From Nitrospira sp. (GTDB lineage Bacteria; Nitrospirota; Nitrospiria; Nitrospirales; Nitrospiraceae): a DNA stretch of 64,000 bases. The DNA lies in contig JAUYAO010000052.1 in the NCBI GenBank assembly GCA_030692565.1, forward strand, positions 1 to 64,000, written 5' to 3'. Under the pieces are notes generated by a model, which did not search any database, had not been told where the DNA came from, and saw only the letters and a program-made list of their open reading frames with translations. The translations under genes and the position numbers were made by a program. Every line of letters starts with the position of its first letter. The first letter of the stretch is position 1. Positions 27,721-40,383 of this stretch are shown piece after piece.

Positions 27721-28983
27721 ATGGCATCAAAAAAGCTTTCATCCGCGCAATTAGAGCAAGCGTTGCGAGAAAAGACTCGCGAGGTGGATGTGCTGCACCG
27801 GATTAGCGAGTCGATCAGTAACACGCTCGATCTTGAGGCCGTGCTCCGGCATATTGTCGATGTTGTGGTCGAGGTAACGAAAGCGGACGCCTGTCTTCTG
27901 TATCTGCTGTCTGACGGCCGGGATGAATTGATTCTTCGGGCCTCGAAAAATCCTCATCCTCGCCTGATCGGGCGCATTACGATCGGTCTGGGCGAAGGCA
28001 TCACCGGCTGGGTGGCCCGTGAGCGGACGCGTGTGGTCGTTCCCAATAATGCCAGTGAGGATCCTCGGTTCAAGTTTTTCAATAACCTTCCCGAGGATCG
28101 GTATCAGGCTTTTGTCTCCGTGCCGATTCTCGCCAAGAAAGAGGTGAGCGGCGTCATCAATGTGCAGCATAAGCGCTCTCGTCGCTATCGAGAAGATGAA
28201 CTCGCGCTCCTCACCACTATTGCCAATCAGGTCGGAGGCGCAATTGAGAATGCCCGCCTCTATGATCAGATGCGCCGGAAGGCGCTGCAGTTGGAAACGT
28301 TGTCGCAAGTCTCAGAGACGGTTGCGTCCAACCGGATAACGGACGATGTTCTTCAGCTGATTGTGACCATGACCGCGCAGATGTTGGGCTCGAAAATCTG
28401 TTCGATCATGCTGCTGGACGAAGCCAGCGGAGAGCTGCGGATTGCTGCCACGCAAAGCTTGAGCGAATCGTATCGGCGAAAACCCAATCTCAAGGTCGGA
28501 CAAAGCATCAGCGGTCGAGCTGTCCAGGAGCGACGATCAATCATCGTTCCGGATGTGACGAAAGAGCGGGACTATATGTATTCTGACTTAGCGGCGAAGG
28601 AGGGGTTTTGTTCGCTGCTGTCTGTGCCGATGATGATGCGGGAGAAGTGTGTGGGCGTAATCAATAGTTACACGTCGGTTCCCCATACTTTTACGTCGGA
28701 AGAAGTGCGGCTCATGCAGGCGATCGCCAATCAGGCGGCAATTTCCATCGAGCATACGACGTTGTTGGAAAAATCGTTCGAGATGCAAGAGGCCCTGGCC
28801 GTCCGGAAGTTGTTAGATCGTGCGAAGGGGTATCTCATGCGATCCAAGAGGCTGTCGGAGGAGGAATCCTTCAAGCTCATTCAACGGCAAAGTATGGACT
28901 TGCGGAAATCCATGAGAGAGATTGCTGAAGCAATCCTGCTTGCCGGGGATATCGACGAGCGCGCCGAGAAACGAAAGGTCTGA
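27721..28983 (+). CDS. GAF-GAF-ANTAR transcription antiterminator
   Basis: This 420-residue protein has two GAF sensor domains and a C-terminal ANTAR RNA-binding domain. A short coiled coil (residues 1-35) leads into GAF1 at about 22-175. GAF2 spans about 195-350, and ANTAR about 358-412 with LLDRAKGYLMRSKRLSEEE, SFKLIQRQSMDLRKSMRE and IAEAIL, the three-helix bundle of the family. ANTAR proteins such as NasR, EutV and AmiR bind paired six-base-loop hairpins in leaders and prevent termination. There is no receiver or NIT domain, so the signal is probably a small ligand bound by a GAF domain. Five matching hairpin pairs follow within 13 kb, which points to it as their regulator. Confidence 0.9.
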   Translation: MASKKLSSAQLEQALREKTREVDVLHRISESISNTLDLEAVLRHIVDVVVEVTKADACLLYLLSDGRDELILRASKNPHPRLIGRITIGLGEGITGWVARERTRVVVPNNASEDPRFKFFNNLPEDRYQAFVSVPILAKKEVSGVINVQHKRSRRYREDELALLTTIANQVGGAIENARLYDQMRRKALQLETLSQVSETVASNRITDDVLQLIVTMTAQMLGSKICSIMLLDEASGELRIAATQSLSESYRRKPNLKVGQSISGRAVQERRSIIVPDVTKERDYMYSDLAAKEGFCSLLSVPMMMREKCVGVINSYTSVPHTFTSEEVRLMQAIANQAAISIEHTTLLEKSFEMQEALAVRKLLDRAKGYLMRSKRLSEEESFKLIQRQSMDLRKSMREIAEAILLAGDIDERAEKRKV

Positions 28984-29032
28984 CCAGGTTCGGAGTTATC
29001 GAATCCGGTCTGGTGCAGCGGATTCAGGTAAC

Positions 29033-29081
29033 GGACGGTTGAGATGTTGATCGATGGTCCGTCCTTCCGTAGCTTTCTATT
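29033..29081 (+). terminator. Weak terminator candidate after the ANTAR gene
   Basis: GGACGG (29033-29038) can pair with CCGTCC (29059-29064), followed by TTCCGTAGCTTTCTATTTT. The stem is short and the loop long, so this is only a candidate for the convergent junction between the ANTAR gene and the lipoprotein gene. Nothing else was seen in the 200 bases between the two genes. Confidence 0.3.
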
Positions 29082-29183
29082 TTGCGACTGTCCCACTACA
29101 TAGACTCTTGATCATCCACATCTCACGTTCCGATCGGGTTGAGGTTGTTGGAATTGTGCCAGCCTGAGTTTGTGGAGGAGTGG

Positions 29184-30050
29184 CTAGGGTGAGGCTTTCG
29201 GTTTTGACTTGGGCTTGGGTTTGGTATCCTGTTCCGCTAGCTGCTTCTTGAGCGCCTCCAACTCTGCACGCAAGCCTTCCAGCTCCTGTGCCTGTTTATC
29301 CACGACGGCCCTGATGGCCGGAGCGGACTCGGCTGTCTGCGGGACGGAACCACTTGCCGGCACGGGAAGGGCTATGGCCGGGGTAGGGGAAGTCGGGGTG
29401 AGCGGTACGGCTGACGGGAGTTTTGCCAGCAGTCCATACGCGAGTGCGACTCTAGGCCGATCCGGCTCGATTTCCATCCAGGTTTGCGGCGTGGCCGAGG
29501 GGACTTGGAAGTCGCGAGGCTCGAACGAGAGGGCGTAAATCGAGAGTTGTTCGTCACGCCGATCCGCCAGTGAATGATAATGGCTGATGGCAAGATGCAA
29601 CACCGGGCCGTCGATGTAGAGTGTTCCATCGGTCACATCGTTGCCGCCCCCGACCTGAAACTTGACTCGGTGGTCCGGTTGCGCCCGTTTGAGCGCTGTA
29701 GCAACGGCCGGGGCTAGAAAAGCGACCTGCTGTGGTGAGAAGACCCGGGTGGGTTTCACTTCCCCATAGGTGCTGTGATCGTCCGATGGGTAAATGCCGA
29801 TGGAGAGTCCGGCAAACGTCTTGGCTAATGTATCGAGGGGCAGGTCGATCGGGTGACTGGCTTTGAATGCTTTGAGGGGGCCGCTGTAGCGCATGGTCGT
29901 GCCCCGATTGGAGAGCTGCTGGAGGTAGACCGCGCCGTCTGCGCTGTCGGTTACCAGTGTCTGATCGGAAAAGGCTCCGCACCCGGCCAAAAGCAGAGAT
30001 CCAACTAGTATGCTGCAGCTCAGTGCGGGTCTGGTTGAATGCCGGATCAT
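29184..30050 (-). CDS. Predicted lipoprotein of unknown function
   Basis: The 288-residue protein starts with a lipoprotein signal, with LLLAGC at residues 19-24, so it is probably anchored in the outer membrane. The middle (about 40-210) has no family I recognise; it includes GIYPSDDHSTYGEVKPTRVF and DGTLYIDGPVLHLAISHYH. A Pro/Thr-rich stretch follows, then a coiled coil with QELEGLRAELEALKKQLAEQ and a lysine/proline tail. The frame is open to 30221, but ATG 30050 gives the signal peptide. It is divergent from the nadE leader. Confidence 0.75.
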   Translation of the reverse strand: MIRHSTRPALSCSILVGSLLLAGCGAFSDQTLVTDSADGAVYLQQLSNRGTTMRYSGPLKAFKASHPIDLPLDTLAKTFAGLSIGIYPSDDHSTYGEVKPTRVFSPQQVAFLAPAVATALKRAQPDHRVKFQVGGGNDVTDGTLYIDGPVLHLAISHYHSLADRRDEQLSIYALSFEPRDFQVPSATPQTWMEIEPDRPRVALAYGLLAKLPSAVPLTPTSPTPAIALPVPASGSVPQTAESAPAIRAVVDKQAQELEGLRAELEALKKQLAEQDTKPKPKSKPKASP

Positions 30051-30130
30051 GAGACGCAGTCTAACATAGGTTCTTGAGCGAATCTTCAGGTCTTCAGGCA
30101 ACCTCTCCGTTAGAAATGCGGTTTCCTCCA

Positions 30131-30160
30131 TTGACAGGAATGCGGCGGCATTGCTATAAA
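30131..30160 (+). promoter_or_regulatory. Sigma-70 promoter of the nadE leader
   Basis: TTGACA (30131-30136) and TATAAA (30155-30160) are 18 bases apart, with six and five of six consensus matches. Transcription would begin near 30167, just before the first hexaloop hairpin at 30175, and leave a leader of about 255 bases before nadE. Confidence 0.75.
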
Positions 30161-30174
30161 CCAATCTATTATTT

Positions 30175-30280
30175 CGGAGACAATGGAGTCTCCGGTTGCT
30201 TTGATCGCATTGGTCGGACAATGACGTCCTCCGGCGTTTTCACCCGGTTACGGGAAGAAAAGCCTGAGGGCGTTTTTTTT
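30175..30280 (+). promoter_or_regulatory. ANTAR-type antiterminator element and terminator upstream of nadE
   Basis: The first hairpin has a 7-bp stem, CGGAGAC (30175-30181) with GTCTCCG (30188-30194), and the loop AATGGA. After a 21-base linker the second hairpin has GGAC (30216-30219) with GTCC (30226-30229) and the loop AATGAC. Both loops have A at position 1 and G at position 4, as known ANTAR targets do. Bases 30224-30235, in the loop and 3' arm of the second hairpin, also pair with 30262-30273. That stem has one mismatch and a further inner helix and is followed by eight T: an intrinsic terminator that excludes the second hairpin. The nadE start lies 142 bases downstream. Confidence 0.8.
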
Positions 30281-30422
30281 GTTGTGAATGCTGAACACAG
30301 CCGCCGGCTTCGTTCTCACTAGTTCGGAACCTCGACGTACCGGACTGGTATGCCTCGGTGCTTCACGTCGCTGCGGCCTTGCGGGCGACTGTTTTGAGCA
30401 TTCTCTTGGAAACGGGTAGTTC

Positions 30423-32189
30423 ATGCGCATTCTTCGAATCGCCATGGCCCAGATGAACCCCACGGTCGGCGATATTGCCGGGAATACCCGTGCGATCAAG
30501 CGCTGGATCAAGGAGGCCCGGAAGGCTAAGGCGGATGTGGTGGCTTTCCCGGAACTGGCGGTGACGGGGTATCCACCGGAAGATTTGCTGCTCAAGCCAC
30601 GGTTCGTGGCGGACAATCTGCGGGCGCTGGATGAGCTTGCGAAGGAATGTAAGGGCGTGCTCGCGGTGGTCGGCCATGTCGGCCAGGGACAGGCGGGCAA
30701 CGGGAAGTCCCGGCAATCGGTGGTCGCGGCGGGGCAGCATGAATTGACCAACTCGGCGGCACTCATCGGCGAGCGGGGCGTGCTGTGCCGATACAGCAAG
30801 TGGATCCTTCCGAACTATGGAGTCTTCGACGAGAGCCGCTATTTTCACCCCGGCCGAACCTTGCCGGTGATCGCACTTCGCGGGGTCACTGTCGGGCTCA
30901 ATGTCTGTGAAGACATCTGGTTTCCGGACGGCCCGACACGTCTGCAAGCCGCTGCCGGCACCGATGTCATCATCAACATCAACGCGTCTCCCTTTCAGAT
31001 CGGGAAGAGCCGGATTCGCGAGCAGATGCTGGCGACGCGCGCCCGGGAGAACGGCGTGATCGTGACCTACACCAATACCGTGGGCGGGCAGGACGAGCTG
31101 GTGTTTGACGGCAACAGCCTGGTGCTCGATCAGACCGGCGCAGTCATCGCGCGGGCCAAAGCCTTCCAGGAAGATTTTCTCCTGGCTGATTTGAATGCCG
31201 ATGCCGTGCTGCGGCACCGAATGGCGCAGCGGCGGACGAAGGCGCTGACTGCCAAGCTGGCGGGCGCCGTCGAGCGGATGACTGTGAAGCTCCCCGCCGC
31301 TCCGAAGCGTGCGCGCGTCCTTCCGGGGCTCGAGCCTTTGCGGGAGGAATTGGACGAGGTGTATGCCGCGCTGGTGCTCGGGGTGCGGGACTATGTCCGG
31401 AAAAACGGATTCAAGAAAGTCGTCATCGGATTGAGCGGGGGAATCGACTCGGCAATCACCGCCGTGATCGCGGTCGATGCGCTGGGCGCGGACAACGTGC
31501 TCGGCCTGTTCATGCCCTCGCCCTATACGTCGCAGGACAGCGGTGACGATGTGGCGGAGTTGGCCCGGCGGCTGCACATCGCCTATGACACGATTGCGAT
31601 TACCCCGACGTTCGACGCCTATCGGCAGTCGCTTGCCTCGTCGTTTGAGGGACGGCCGGTCGATACGACCGAGGAGAATCTTCAAGCGCGCATCCGGGGC
31701 AATCTGCTCATGGCCTTTTCGAATAAGTTCGGCCATCTCGTGCTGACCACCGGCAATAAGAGTGAAATGAGCGTGGGCTACGCGACCCTCTACGGGGATA
31801 TGGCCGGCGGGTTTGCCGTGATCAAGGACGTGCCGAAGACCATGGTCTATGACCTCTCGCATTTGCGCAATGCGGTCGGGAAGACCCCTGTGATTCCCAA
31901 ACGTGTCCTCGACCGTCCGCCGACGGCGGAATTGCGCCCGAACCAGAAAGACGAAGACAGTCTGCCGCCCTATCCGGTACTGGATCCGATCCTCAAGGCC
32001 TATGTGGAAGAGGACCGGTCGCTGGAAGAAATCGTGGCGATGGGATTCGACCGGGCCGTGGCGGCCAAGGTTATCGGTCTAGTGGATCGCAGCGAATACA
32101 AACGGCGTCAGGCGCCGATCGGGATCAAGATTTCACACCGGGCATTCGGGAAGGATCGGCGTATGCCGATCACCAACGGGTATCGATAA
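30423..32189 (+). CDS. nadE: Glutamine-dependent NAD+ synthetase
   Basis: NadE makes NAD+ from deamido-NAD+, ATP and ammonia released from glutamine. The 588-residue protein joins a nitrilase-type glutaminase domain to a synthetase domain. The glutaminase part has the Glu of FPELAVTGYPP near residue 43, a Lys near 125 (KWILPNYGVFDE) and the catalytic Cys of NVCEDIWFP near 161. The synthetase part has the ATP-binding loop IGLSGGIDSAITAV near 335. GAAACGGGTAG precedes the ATG only weakly. Its leader carries an ANTAR-type attenuator, so supply of this glutamine-using enzyme seems tied to nitrogen status. Confidence 0.95.
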   Translation: MRILRIAMAQMNPTVGDIAGNTRAIKRWIKEARKAKADVVAFPELAVTGYPPEDLLLKPRFVADNLRALDELAKECKGVLAVVGHVGQGQAGNGKSRQSVVAAGQHELTNSAALIGERGVLCRYSKWILPNYGVFDESRYFHPGRTLPVIALRGVTVGLNVCEDIWFPDGPTRLQAAAGTDVIININASPFQIGKSRIREQMLATRARENGVIVTYTNTVGGQDELVFDGNSLVLDQTGAVIARAKAFQEDFLLADLNADAVLRHRMAQRRTKALTAKLAGAVERMTVKLPAAPKRARVLPGLEPLREELDEVYAALVLGVRDYVRKNGFKKVVIGLSGGIDSAITAVIAVDALGADNVLGLFMPSPYTSQDSGDDVAELARRLHIAYDTIAITPTFDAYRQSLASSFEGRPVDTTEENLQARIRGNLLMAFSNKFGHLVLTTGNKSEMSVGYATLYGDMAGGFAVIKDVPKTMVYDLSHLRNAVGKTPVIPKRVLDRPPTAELRPNQKDEDSLPPYPVLDPILKAYVEEDRSLEEIVAMGFDRAVAAKVIGLVDRSEYKRRQAPIGIKISHRAFGKDRRMPITNGYR

Positions 32190-32240
32190 CCGTGTGTGTT
32201 GCGGGGAGCCTTCGCGGGGCTCCTTCGCCTGTGCCGCATC

Positions 32241-32356
32241 GACCGACGAAGTGGTTGGTCATTTTCACTGGCAATGGCGCCAGAGTTCGTCATTTTGTCG
32301 CTCTCGCTTTGGGAGCGATAAGGAGGCAGGTCTTTTATTCATTTGGAGGCGCCATG
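32241..32356 (+). promoter_or_regulatory. ANTAR-type hairpin pair whose alternative fold covers a start codon
   Basis: The first hairpin pairs GACCGAC (32241-32247) with GTTGGTC (32254-32260), one G-T pair, around the loop GAAGTG. Seven bases later CTGGC (32268-32272) pairs with GCCAG (32279-32283) around the loop AATGGC. As in the other elements, loop and 3' arm of the second hairpin have an alternative partner: 32274-32281 is complementary over 8 bp to 32348-32355. This segment includes two bases of the ATG at 32354 and part of the ribosome-binding site. No T-run follows, so control here may be at translation start. The 16 bases 32268-32283 are identical to 40878-40893 in the nirA leader. 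Confidence 0.65.
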
Positions 32357-33268
32357 CAAAAGGTAGGGTATCGAGGTGTGCGTGGGTGGGTCGTTGGAAC
32401 TCTGTTGGGGATCAGTGGGCTTGTCCTTTCTCCAGGAGTGTCTCAGGCCGGTATGACGGATGATTTGATGGATACCACGAAGCATCCGGTGTCAGTGACG
32501 ATGGCCATGCAGGCCGACAGTTTCTTCGGTTTCAATCCGGCGATCTATGGGACTTATGGTCTGACCGACAATGTGGCGCTGGCATTCAGTGTGACCTATT
32601 GGACGGCCATTTCTGGAATCGGCGTCCACAATAACAACCCGTGGCTGGAAACGGACATGGGTTTGAACCTGACTTTTCTGGACAAGCGTCTTTCTATTAC
32701 ACCCATGATCGGATTTGTTCATGGACAGTTGTTGTCCTCCCGCGGGGGATTCTTTTCGAACGGCGATGGCGCCACAAACGAACGGACGACGGCATTCGAG
32801 GGTATCGTGCCGAGTCTGACCATGAATTATGTCGACGATCGTTTTGAGGGCGAGTTTTACATGGGGTATTACAAAGCCATTCGGGAAGAGGGCGGGAAAG
32901 CCGGACAGCCTGGCGCGTCAAATTGTACCCAGGTCGGCTCAAATGATCCCAATTGCTTGCTGACTGCGGCACGCGGAGTGGGGGGGCGCGGTTCGTGGGA
33001 CTTCTTGCATTATTGGGCGAACGTGGGCTATCGGGCGAACAGCATGTTCTCACTGGGCGTACACTATGAACAGCTGCTCTCAACACGCGCATCCGCGACA
33101 GGCTTAGGAGGAGGATCGCTGCCCGGCTATCAGCAGGATTACTATCGCTGGATTGGACCGTATGTGGAAATGAAGCTGGCGGGCGGGATGGCTTTCCGGT
33201 TTACCGCGGGAAAAGACATGGGGAACAACGAAGATTTCTACAAGCTGAAGTTTACCAAGACGTTCTAG
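32354..33268 (+). CDS. Predicted outer-membrane beta-barrel protein
   Basis: The 304-residue protein has a signal peptide ending near GVSQAG (residue 33). The mature chain is rich in alternating aromatic and polar residues and ends in Phe, as outer-membrane barrels do. Strand-like repeats include AFSVTYWTAISGIG, RLSITPMIGFVHGQL, FEGEFYMGYYKA and MAFRFTAGKDMG. I do not recognise a named family. The frame is open to 32192, but ATG 32354 after TTTGGAGG gives the signal peptide. It lies 96 bases before amtB and has an ANTAR-type leader, so a role in nitrogen uptake across the outer membrane is a reasonable guess. Confidence 0.75.
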   Translation: MQKVGYRGVRGWVVGTLLGISGLVLSPGVSQAGMTDDLMDTTKHPVSVTMAMQADSFFGFNPAIYGTYGLTDNVALAFSVTYWTAISGIGVHNNNPWLETDMGLNLTFLDKRLSITPMIGFVHGQLLSSRGGFFSNGDGATNERTTAFEGIVPSLTMNYVDDRFEGEFYMGYYKAIREEGGKAGQPGASNCTQVGSNDPNCLLTAARGVGGRGSWDFLHYWANVGYRANSMFSLGVHYEQLLSTRASATGLGGGSLPGYQQDYYRWIGPYVEMKLAGGMAFRFTAGKDMGNNEDFYKLKFTKTF

Positions 33269-33364
33269 TGTCTGAAGGCTGGGGAGCGGGAGTGGGGTGA
33301 GGGGGCAGATCCTTCTCGTCTCACTCCCTGGGTTTGTGACAATCCGATGCGAAGGAGGCAGATC

Positions 33365-37720
<4,356 letters not shown>

Positions 37721-37773
37721 CCGTCGAAAAGGTCTCACGCAGGTTGTTGTGAGGAGCCTGAAAGGAGGAGGGG

Positions 37774-39183
37774 ATGAACGTCCGTGAGGTGTTAGAGTTT
37801 GCGAAGAAGAACAAGGTCCAGGTGGTGGACTTGAAGTTCGTCGATTTGATCGGAACCTGGCAGCATTTTACGATTCCGCTCGGGGAGTTGACGGAAGACC
37901 TCTTCAAGGACGGGTCCGGTCTGGACGGCTCATCGATCCGTGGATGGAGGGCCATCAACAACAGCGACATGCTGGTGGTGCCCGATCCTTCGACGGCGAC
38001 TATGGATCCGTTTTGCGCCGTGCCGACGCTGAGCTTGATCGGCAACGTCGTCGATCCGATCACCCGCGAGACCTACAATCGCGATCCCCGCTTCATCGCC
38101 CAGAAGGCGGAGAAGTATCTCCAGAGCACCAAGATCGGCGACACCTCCTACTGGGGCCCGGAAGCCGAATTCTTTATCTTCGATCAGGCCCGCTACGATC
38201 AGACGAATCACAGCGGCTACTACTTCATCGATTCCGAAGAGGGTGTCTGGAACATGGGCCAGGAGGGTGTCAACCTGGGCGGAAAGATCCGTTCCAAGGA
38301 AGGCTACTTTCCGGTGGCGCCGACCGACACGCAGCAGGATATCCGGACCGAAATGGTACTGGAGATGGAGAAGGCCGGCATTTCCATCGAGAAGCATCAC
38401 CATGAAGTGGCCACGGCCGGTCAGGCGGAAATCGACATCCGGTTCGACTCGCTGGTCCGGACGGCCGACAAAATGATGATGTACAAGTACATCGTCAAGA
38501 ACGTCGCGCGCCGTCACGGCAAGACTGCGACCTTCATGCCGAAGCCGATTTTCGGCGATAACGGATCGGGCATGCATACGCACCAGAGCATCTGGAAAGA
38601 CGGCAAGCCCCTCTTCGCGGGCAAGGAATATGCGGGCGTGTCCCAGATGTGTCTCCATTACATCGGCGGCATTCTCAAGCATGCGCCGGCCCTGGCGGCG
38701 ATTACCAACCCGACGACCAACTCCTATAAGCGGTTGACGCCGGGATTCGAAGCGCCGGTGCTGCTGGCCTATTCCAGCCGGAACCGGTCGGCGGGTATCC
38801 GCATTCCGATGTATTCGCCGAGCCCCAAAGCGAAGCGGATCGAAGTGCGCTTCCCGGATCCCGGTGCCAACCCGTATCTCGCGTTCGCAGCCATGTTGAT
38901 GGCGGGATTGGACGGCATCGAGAACAAGATCAATCCGGGCGAACCGGCAGAGAAGGATCTCTACGATCTCGAAGCGAAGGAAGCCGCCAAGATCAAGACC
39001 ATGCCGGGCAGCCTCGACGAGGCGCTGAACAACCTCGAAAAGGATCACCAATTCCTGCTCAAGGGCGGGGTCTTTACGGAGGATTTGATCGAGGCCTGGA
39101 TCGGGTACAAGCGTACGAAGGAAGTCGATACGATGCGGTTGCGGCCGCATCCGTACGAGTTCTTCTTGTACTACGACATCTAG
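37774..39183 (+). CDS. glnA: Glutamine synthetase, type I
   Basis: GlnA makes glutamine from glutamate, ammonium and ATP. The 469-residue protein has [12 protein letters not shown] near residue 49, the ATP-binding [18 protein letters not shown] region near 255-270, [17 protein letters not shown] near 310 and [10 protein letters not shown]. Tyr397 lies in [11 protein letters not shown], the adenylylation site of the regulated GSI-beta type, which fits the GlnE-like genes at 59-63 kb. AAAGGAGGAGGGG precedes ATG 37774. The glnD-glnA gap of 53 bases shows no terminator. Confidence 0.97.
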   Translation: MNVREVLEFAKKNKVQVVDLKFVDLIGTWQHFTIPLGELTEDLFKDGSGLDGSSIRGWRAINNSDMLVVPDPSTATMDPFCAVPTLSLIGNVVDPITRETYNRDPRFIAQKAEKYLQSTKIGDTSYWGPEAEFFIFDQARYDQTNHSGYYFIDSEEGVWNMGQEGVNLGGKIRSKEGYFPVAPTDTQQDIRTEMVLEMEKAGISIEKHHHEVATAGQAEIDIRFDSLVRTADKMMMYKYIVKNVARRHGKTATFMPKPIFGDNGSGMHTHQSIWKDGKPLFAGKEYAGVSQMCLHYIGGILKHAPALAAITNPTTNSYKRLTPGFEAPVLLAYSSRNRSAGIRIPMYSPSPKAKRIEVRFPDPGANPYLAFAAMLMAGLDGIENKINPGEPAEKDLYDLEAKEAAKIKTMPGSLDEALNNLEKDHQFLLKGGVFTEDLIEAWIGYKRTKEVDTMRLRPHPYEFFLYYDI

Positions 39184-39213
39184 GACGTGGCCGGGCCTAT
39201 TCGAAAGTATGGG

Positions 39214-39243
39214 TTGACGGTGGACTGCAAGCCGTGTTAGAAA
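39214..39243 (+). promoter_or_regulatory. Possible sigma-70 promoter for the nitrite channel leader
   Basis: TTGACG (39214-39219) and TAGAAA (39238-39243) are 18 bases apart, with five and four of six matches. Transcription would start near 39250, about eight bases before the first hexaloop hairpin, the same arrangement as in the nadE leader. Confidence 0.5.
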
Positions 39244-39257
39244 TCATTGTATGAGCT

Positions 39258-39348
39258 GATCGTGGCAAAGGCGCCCCGGTCGAGGCTCTCGACATAAGGC
39301 AACGGACAAAGGCGTCCGTCATTCTGAAAGGGATGGCGGGCGCCTTTT
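39258..39348 (+). promoter_or_regulatory. First ANTAR-type attenuator of the nitrite channel gene
   Basis: Hairpin one pairs 39258-39266 with 39273-39281 (eight pairs, one T-C mismatch) around the loop AAAGGC. After 20 bases hairpin two pairs ACGGAC (39302-39307) with GTCCGT (39314-39319) around the same loop, AAAGGC. Loop plus 3' arm of hairpin two also pair with 39331-39347 in a 17-bp stem (three G-T pairs, six-base loop), followed by TTTTGATTTTC. The terminator and hairpin two exclude each other, the arrangement known from ANTAR-controlled leaders. Confidence 0.85.
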
Positions 39349-39395
39349 GATTTTCTGAGCCAGTGAGGCTTCTTCGTCGAAGCCTTGCGCGTAGA

Positions 39396-39475
39396 GGCAG
39401 GTCGTGGCAGACCTGTCGTGAGATGGACAAAGGCGTCCTTTTCCCCTGAGGGAGAAGGACGCCTTTTGTGTTTCT
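39396..39475 (+). promoter_or_regulatory. Second, tandem ANTAR-type attenuator of the nitrite channel gene
   Basis: Hairpin one pairs 39396-39403 with 39410-39417 (8 bp, one G-T) around the loop GTGGCA. Seven bases later GGAC (39425-39428) pairs with GTCC (39435-39438) around the loop AAAGGC. Bases 39429-39445 also pair with 39450-39466 in a 17-bp stem with loop CTGA, followed by TTTTGTGTTTC. It lies about 50 bases after the first terminator and 44 before the gene. A further 7-bp hairpin with loop TTCGTC (39366-39385) lies between the two units. Confidence 0.82.
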
Positions 39476-39510
39476 GGACAATCATCGGACGACCTAACCT
39501 GGAGGGGACT

Positions 39511-40341
39511 ATGCATCACGCGGATCATGAACGGATCGCAGGGGTGGCAAAGAAGAAGGTGGGGTTTCTTGATACATCATTGGGTGGGTACCTTGTGTTG
39601 TCGGCCATGGCCGGCATCTATCTGGGATTCGGCATTGCCCTGATCTTCAGTCTGGGCGCGCCGCTCGCGGCGGCTGGATCGCCGGTGGTCAAGCTGGTGA
39701 TGGGCGCCTCGTTCGGTATCGCCCTGACGCTGGTGATTTTCGCCGGGTCGGAACTGTTCACCGGCAACAATATGATTGGAGCGATCGGCGGGCTCTCGCG
39801 CAGCGTGACGTGGGGCCAAGTTTTCCAGCTCAACTTCTGGTCCTGGTTCGGGAACCTGATCGGATCGTTGGCGCTGGCCTGGCTCGTGGTGGAGTCCGGC
39901 GTCTTTGCCAAGGGGCCGACGGCCGACATGATTCAAAAAGTGGCCGGGGTGAAGATGTCCTTGGGGCCGTGGGAGTTGTTCGTGCGCGGCATCTTGTGCA
40001 ACTGGCTCATCTGTCTGGCGGTCTGGACGGCGGGGCGGACGACCAATGACGCGGCGAAGATCATGCTGATTTTCTGGTGTCTGTTTGCCTTCATTGGGAT
40101 CGGGTTTGAACACAGCATCGCCAATCAATCGTTCCTGGGTATGGCGCTCTTCATGCCGCACGAGGCCGCCGTGAGCTGGGCGGGGTTTTGGTACAACCAA
40201 CTCTTTGTGGTGCTGGGCAATATTGTCGGCGGTGGGATGTTCGTCGGCGGACTCTATTGGCTCGTGAGTCCCTATCGTGTCGAAGCAGCGGAATCAGTCA
40301 CCGTCCCGGTACCGGCCGTGTCGGTGCCGGCAGGATCGTAG
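39511..40341 (+). CDS. nirC: Formate/nitrite transporter family channel
   Basis: This FNT-family pentameric channel probably carries nitrite or formate across the inner membrane. The 276-residue protein has six membrane helices, with GSELFTGNNMIGAIGGLSR at the second-to-third helix loop region and FEHSIANQSFLGMALFMPHEAA around the fifth. I chose ATG 39511 after GGAGGGG (39501-39507); the open frame upstream lies in the attenuator. Nitrite is favoured as substrate by nirA downstream, but formate cannot be excluded. The leader has two tandem ANTAR-type attenuators. Confidence 0.9.
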   Translation: MHHADHERIAGVAKKKVGFLDTSLGGYLVLSAMAGIYLGFGIALIFSLGAPLAAAGSPVVKLVMGASFGIALTLVIFAGSELFTGNNMIGAIGGLSRSVTWGQVFQLNFWSWFGNLIGSLALAWLVVESGVFAKGPTADMIQKVAGVKMSLGPWELFVRGILCNWLICLAVWTAGRTTNDAAKIMLIFWCLFAFIGIGFEHSIANQSFLGMALFMPHEAAVSWAGFWYNQLFVVLGNIVGGGMFVGGLYWLVSPYRVEAAESVTVPVPAVSVPAGS

Positions 40342-40383
40342 CGAGAGGAACCGTTCACCTATCCATACTCTTACAAGGAGACG

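Noticed and set aside
30363-31862. A 499-codon minus-strand frame opposite nadE
   Set aside because: It mirrors the reading frame of nadE, whose catalytic motifs are complete; the His/Arg-rich product is typical of an antisense shadow.
32204-32225. Hairpin just after nadE as a terminator
   Set aside because: GGAGCC pairs with GGCTCC, but the loop has seven bases and CGCCTGTG follows instead of a T-run.
33269-33364. Possible hexaloop hairpin pair before amtB
   Set aside because: GGGAGTG (33288-33294) can pair with CACTCCC (33322-33328), but the loop is 27 bases and no six-base loop with G at position 4 was found.
37721-37773. Possible attenuator before glnA
   Set aside because: CTCAC and GTGAG form a short hairpin with a ten-base loop and no T-run; it does not fit the ANTAR pattern.
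37930-39150. A 406-codon minus-strand frame opposite glnA
   Set aside because: glnA is certain and full length; this is a codon-bias shadow.
39366-39385. Hairpin with loop TTCGTC between the two channel attenuators as a further ANTAR site
   Set aside because: The loop has G at position 4 but T at position 1, and the next hairpin already has a well-placed partner; it may be only a spacer structure.
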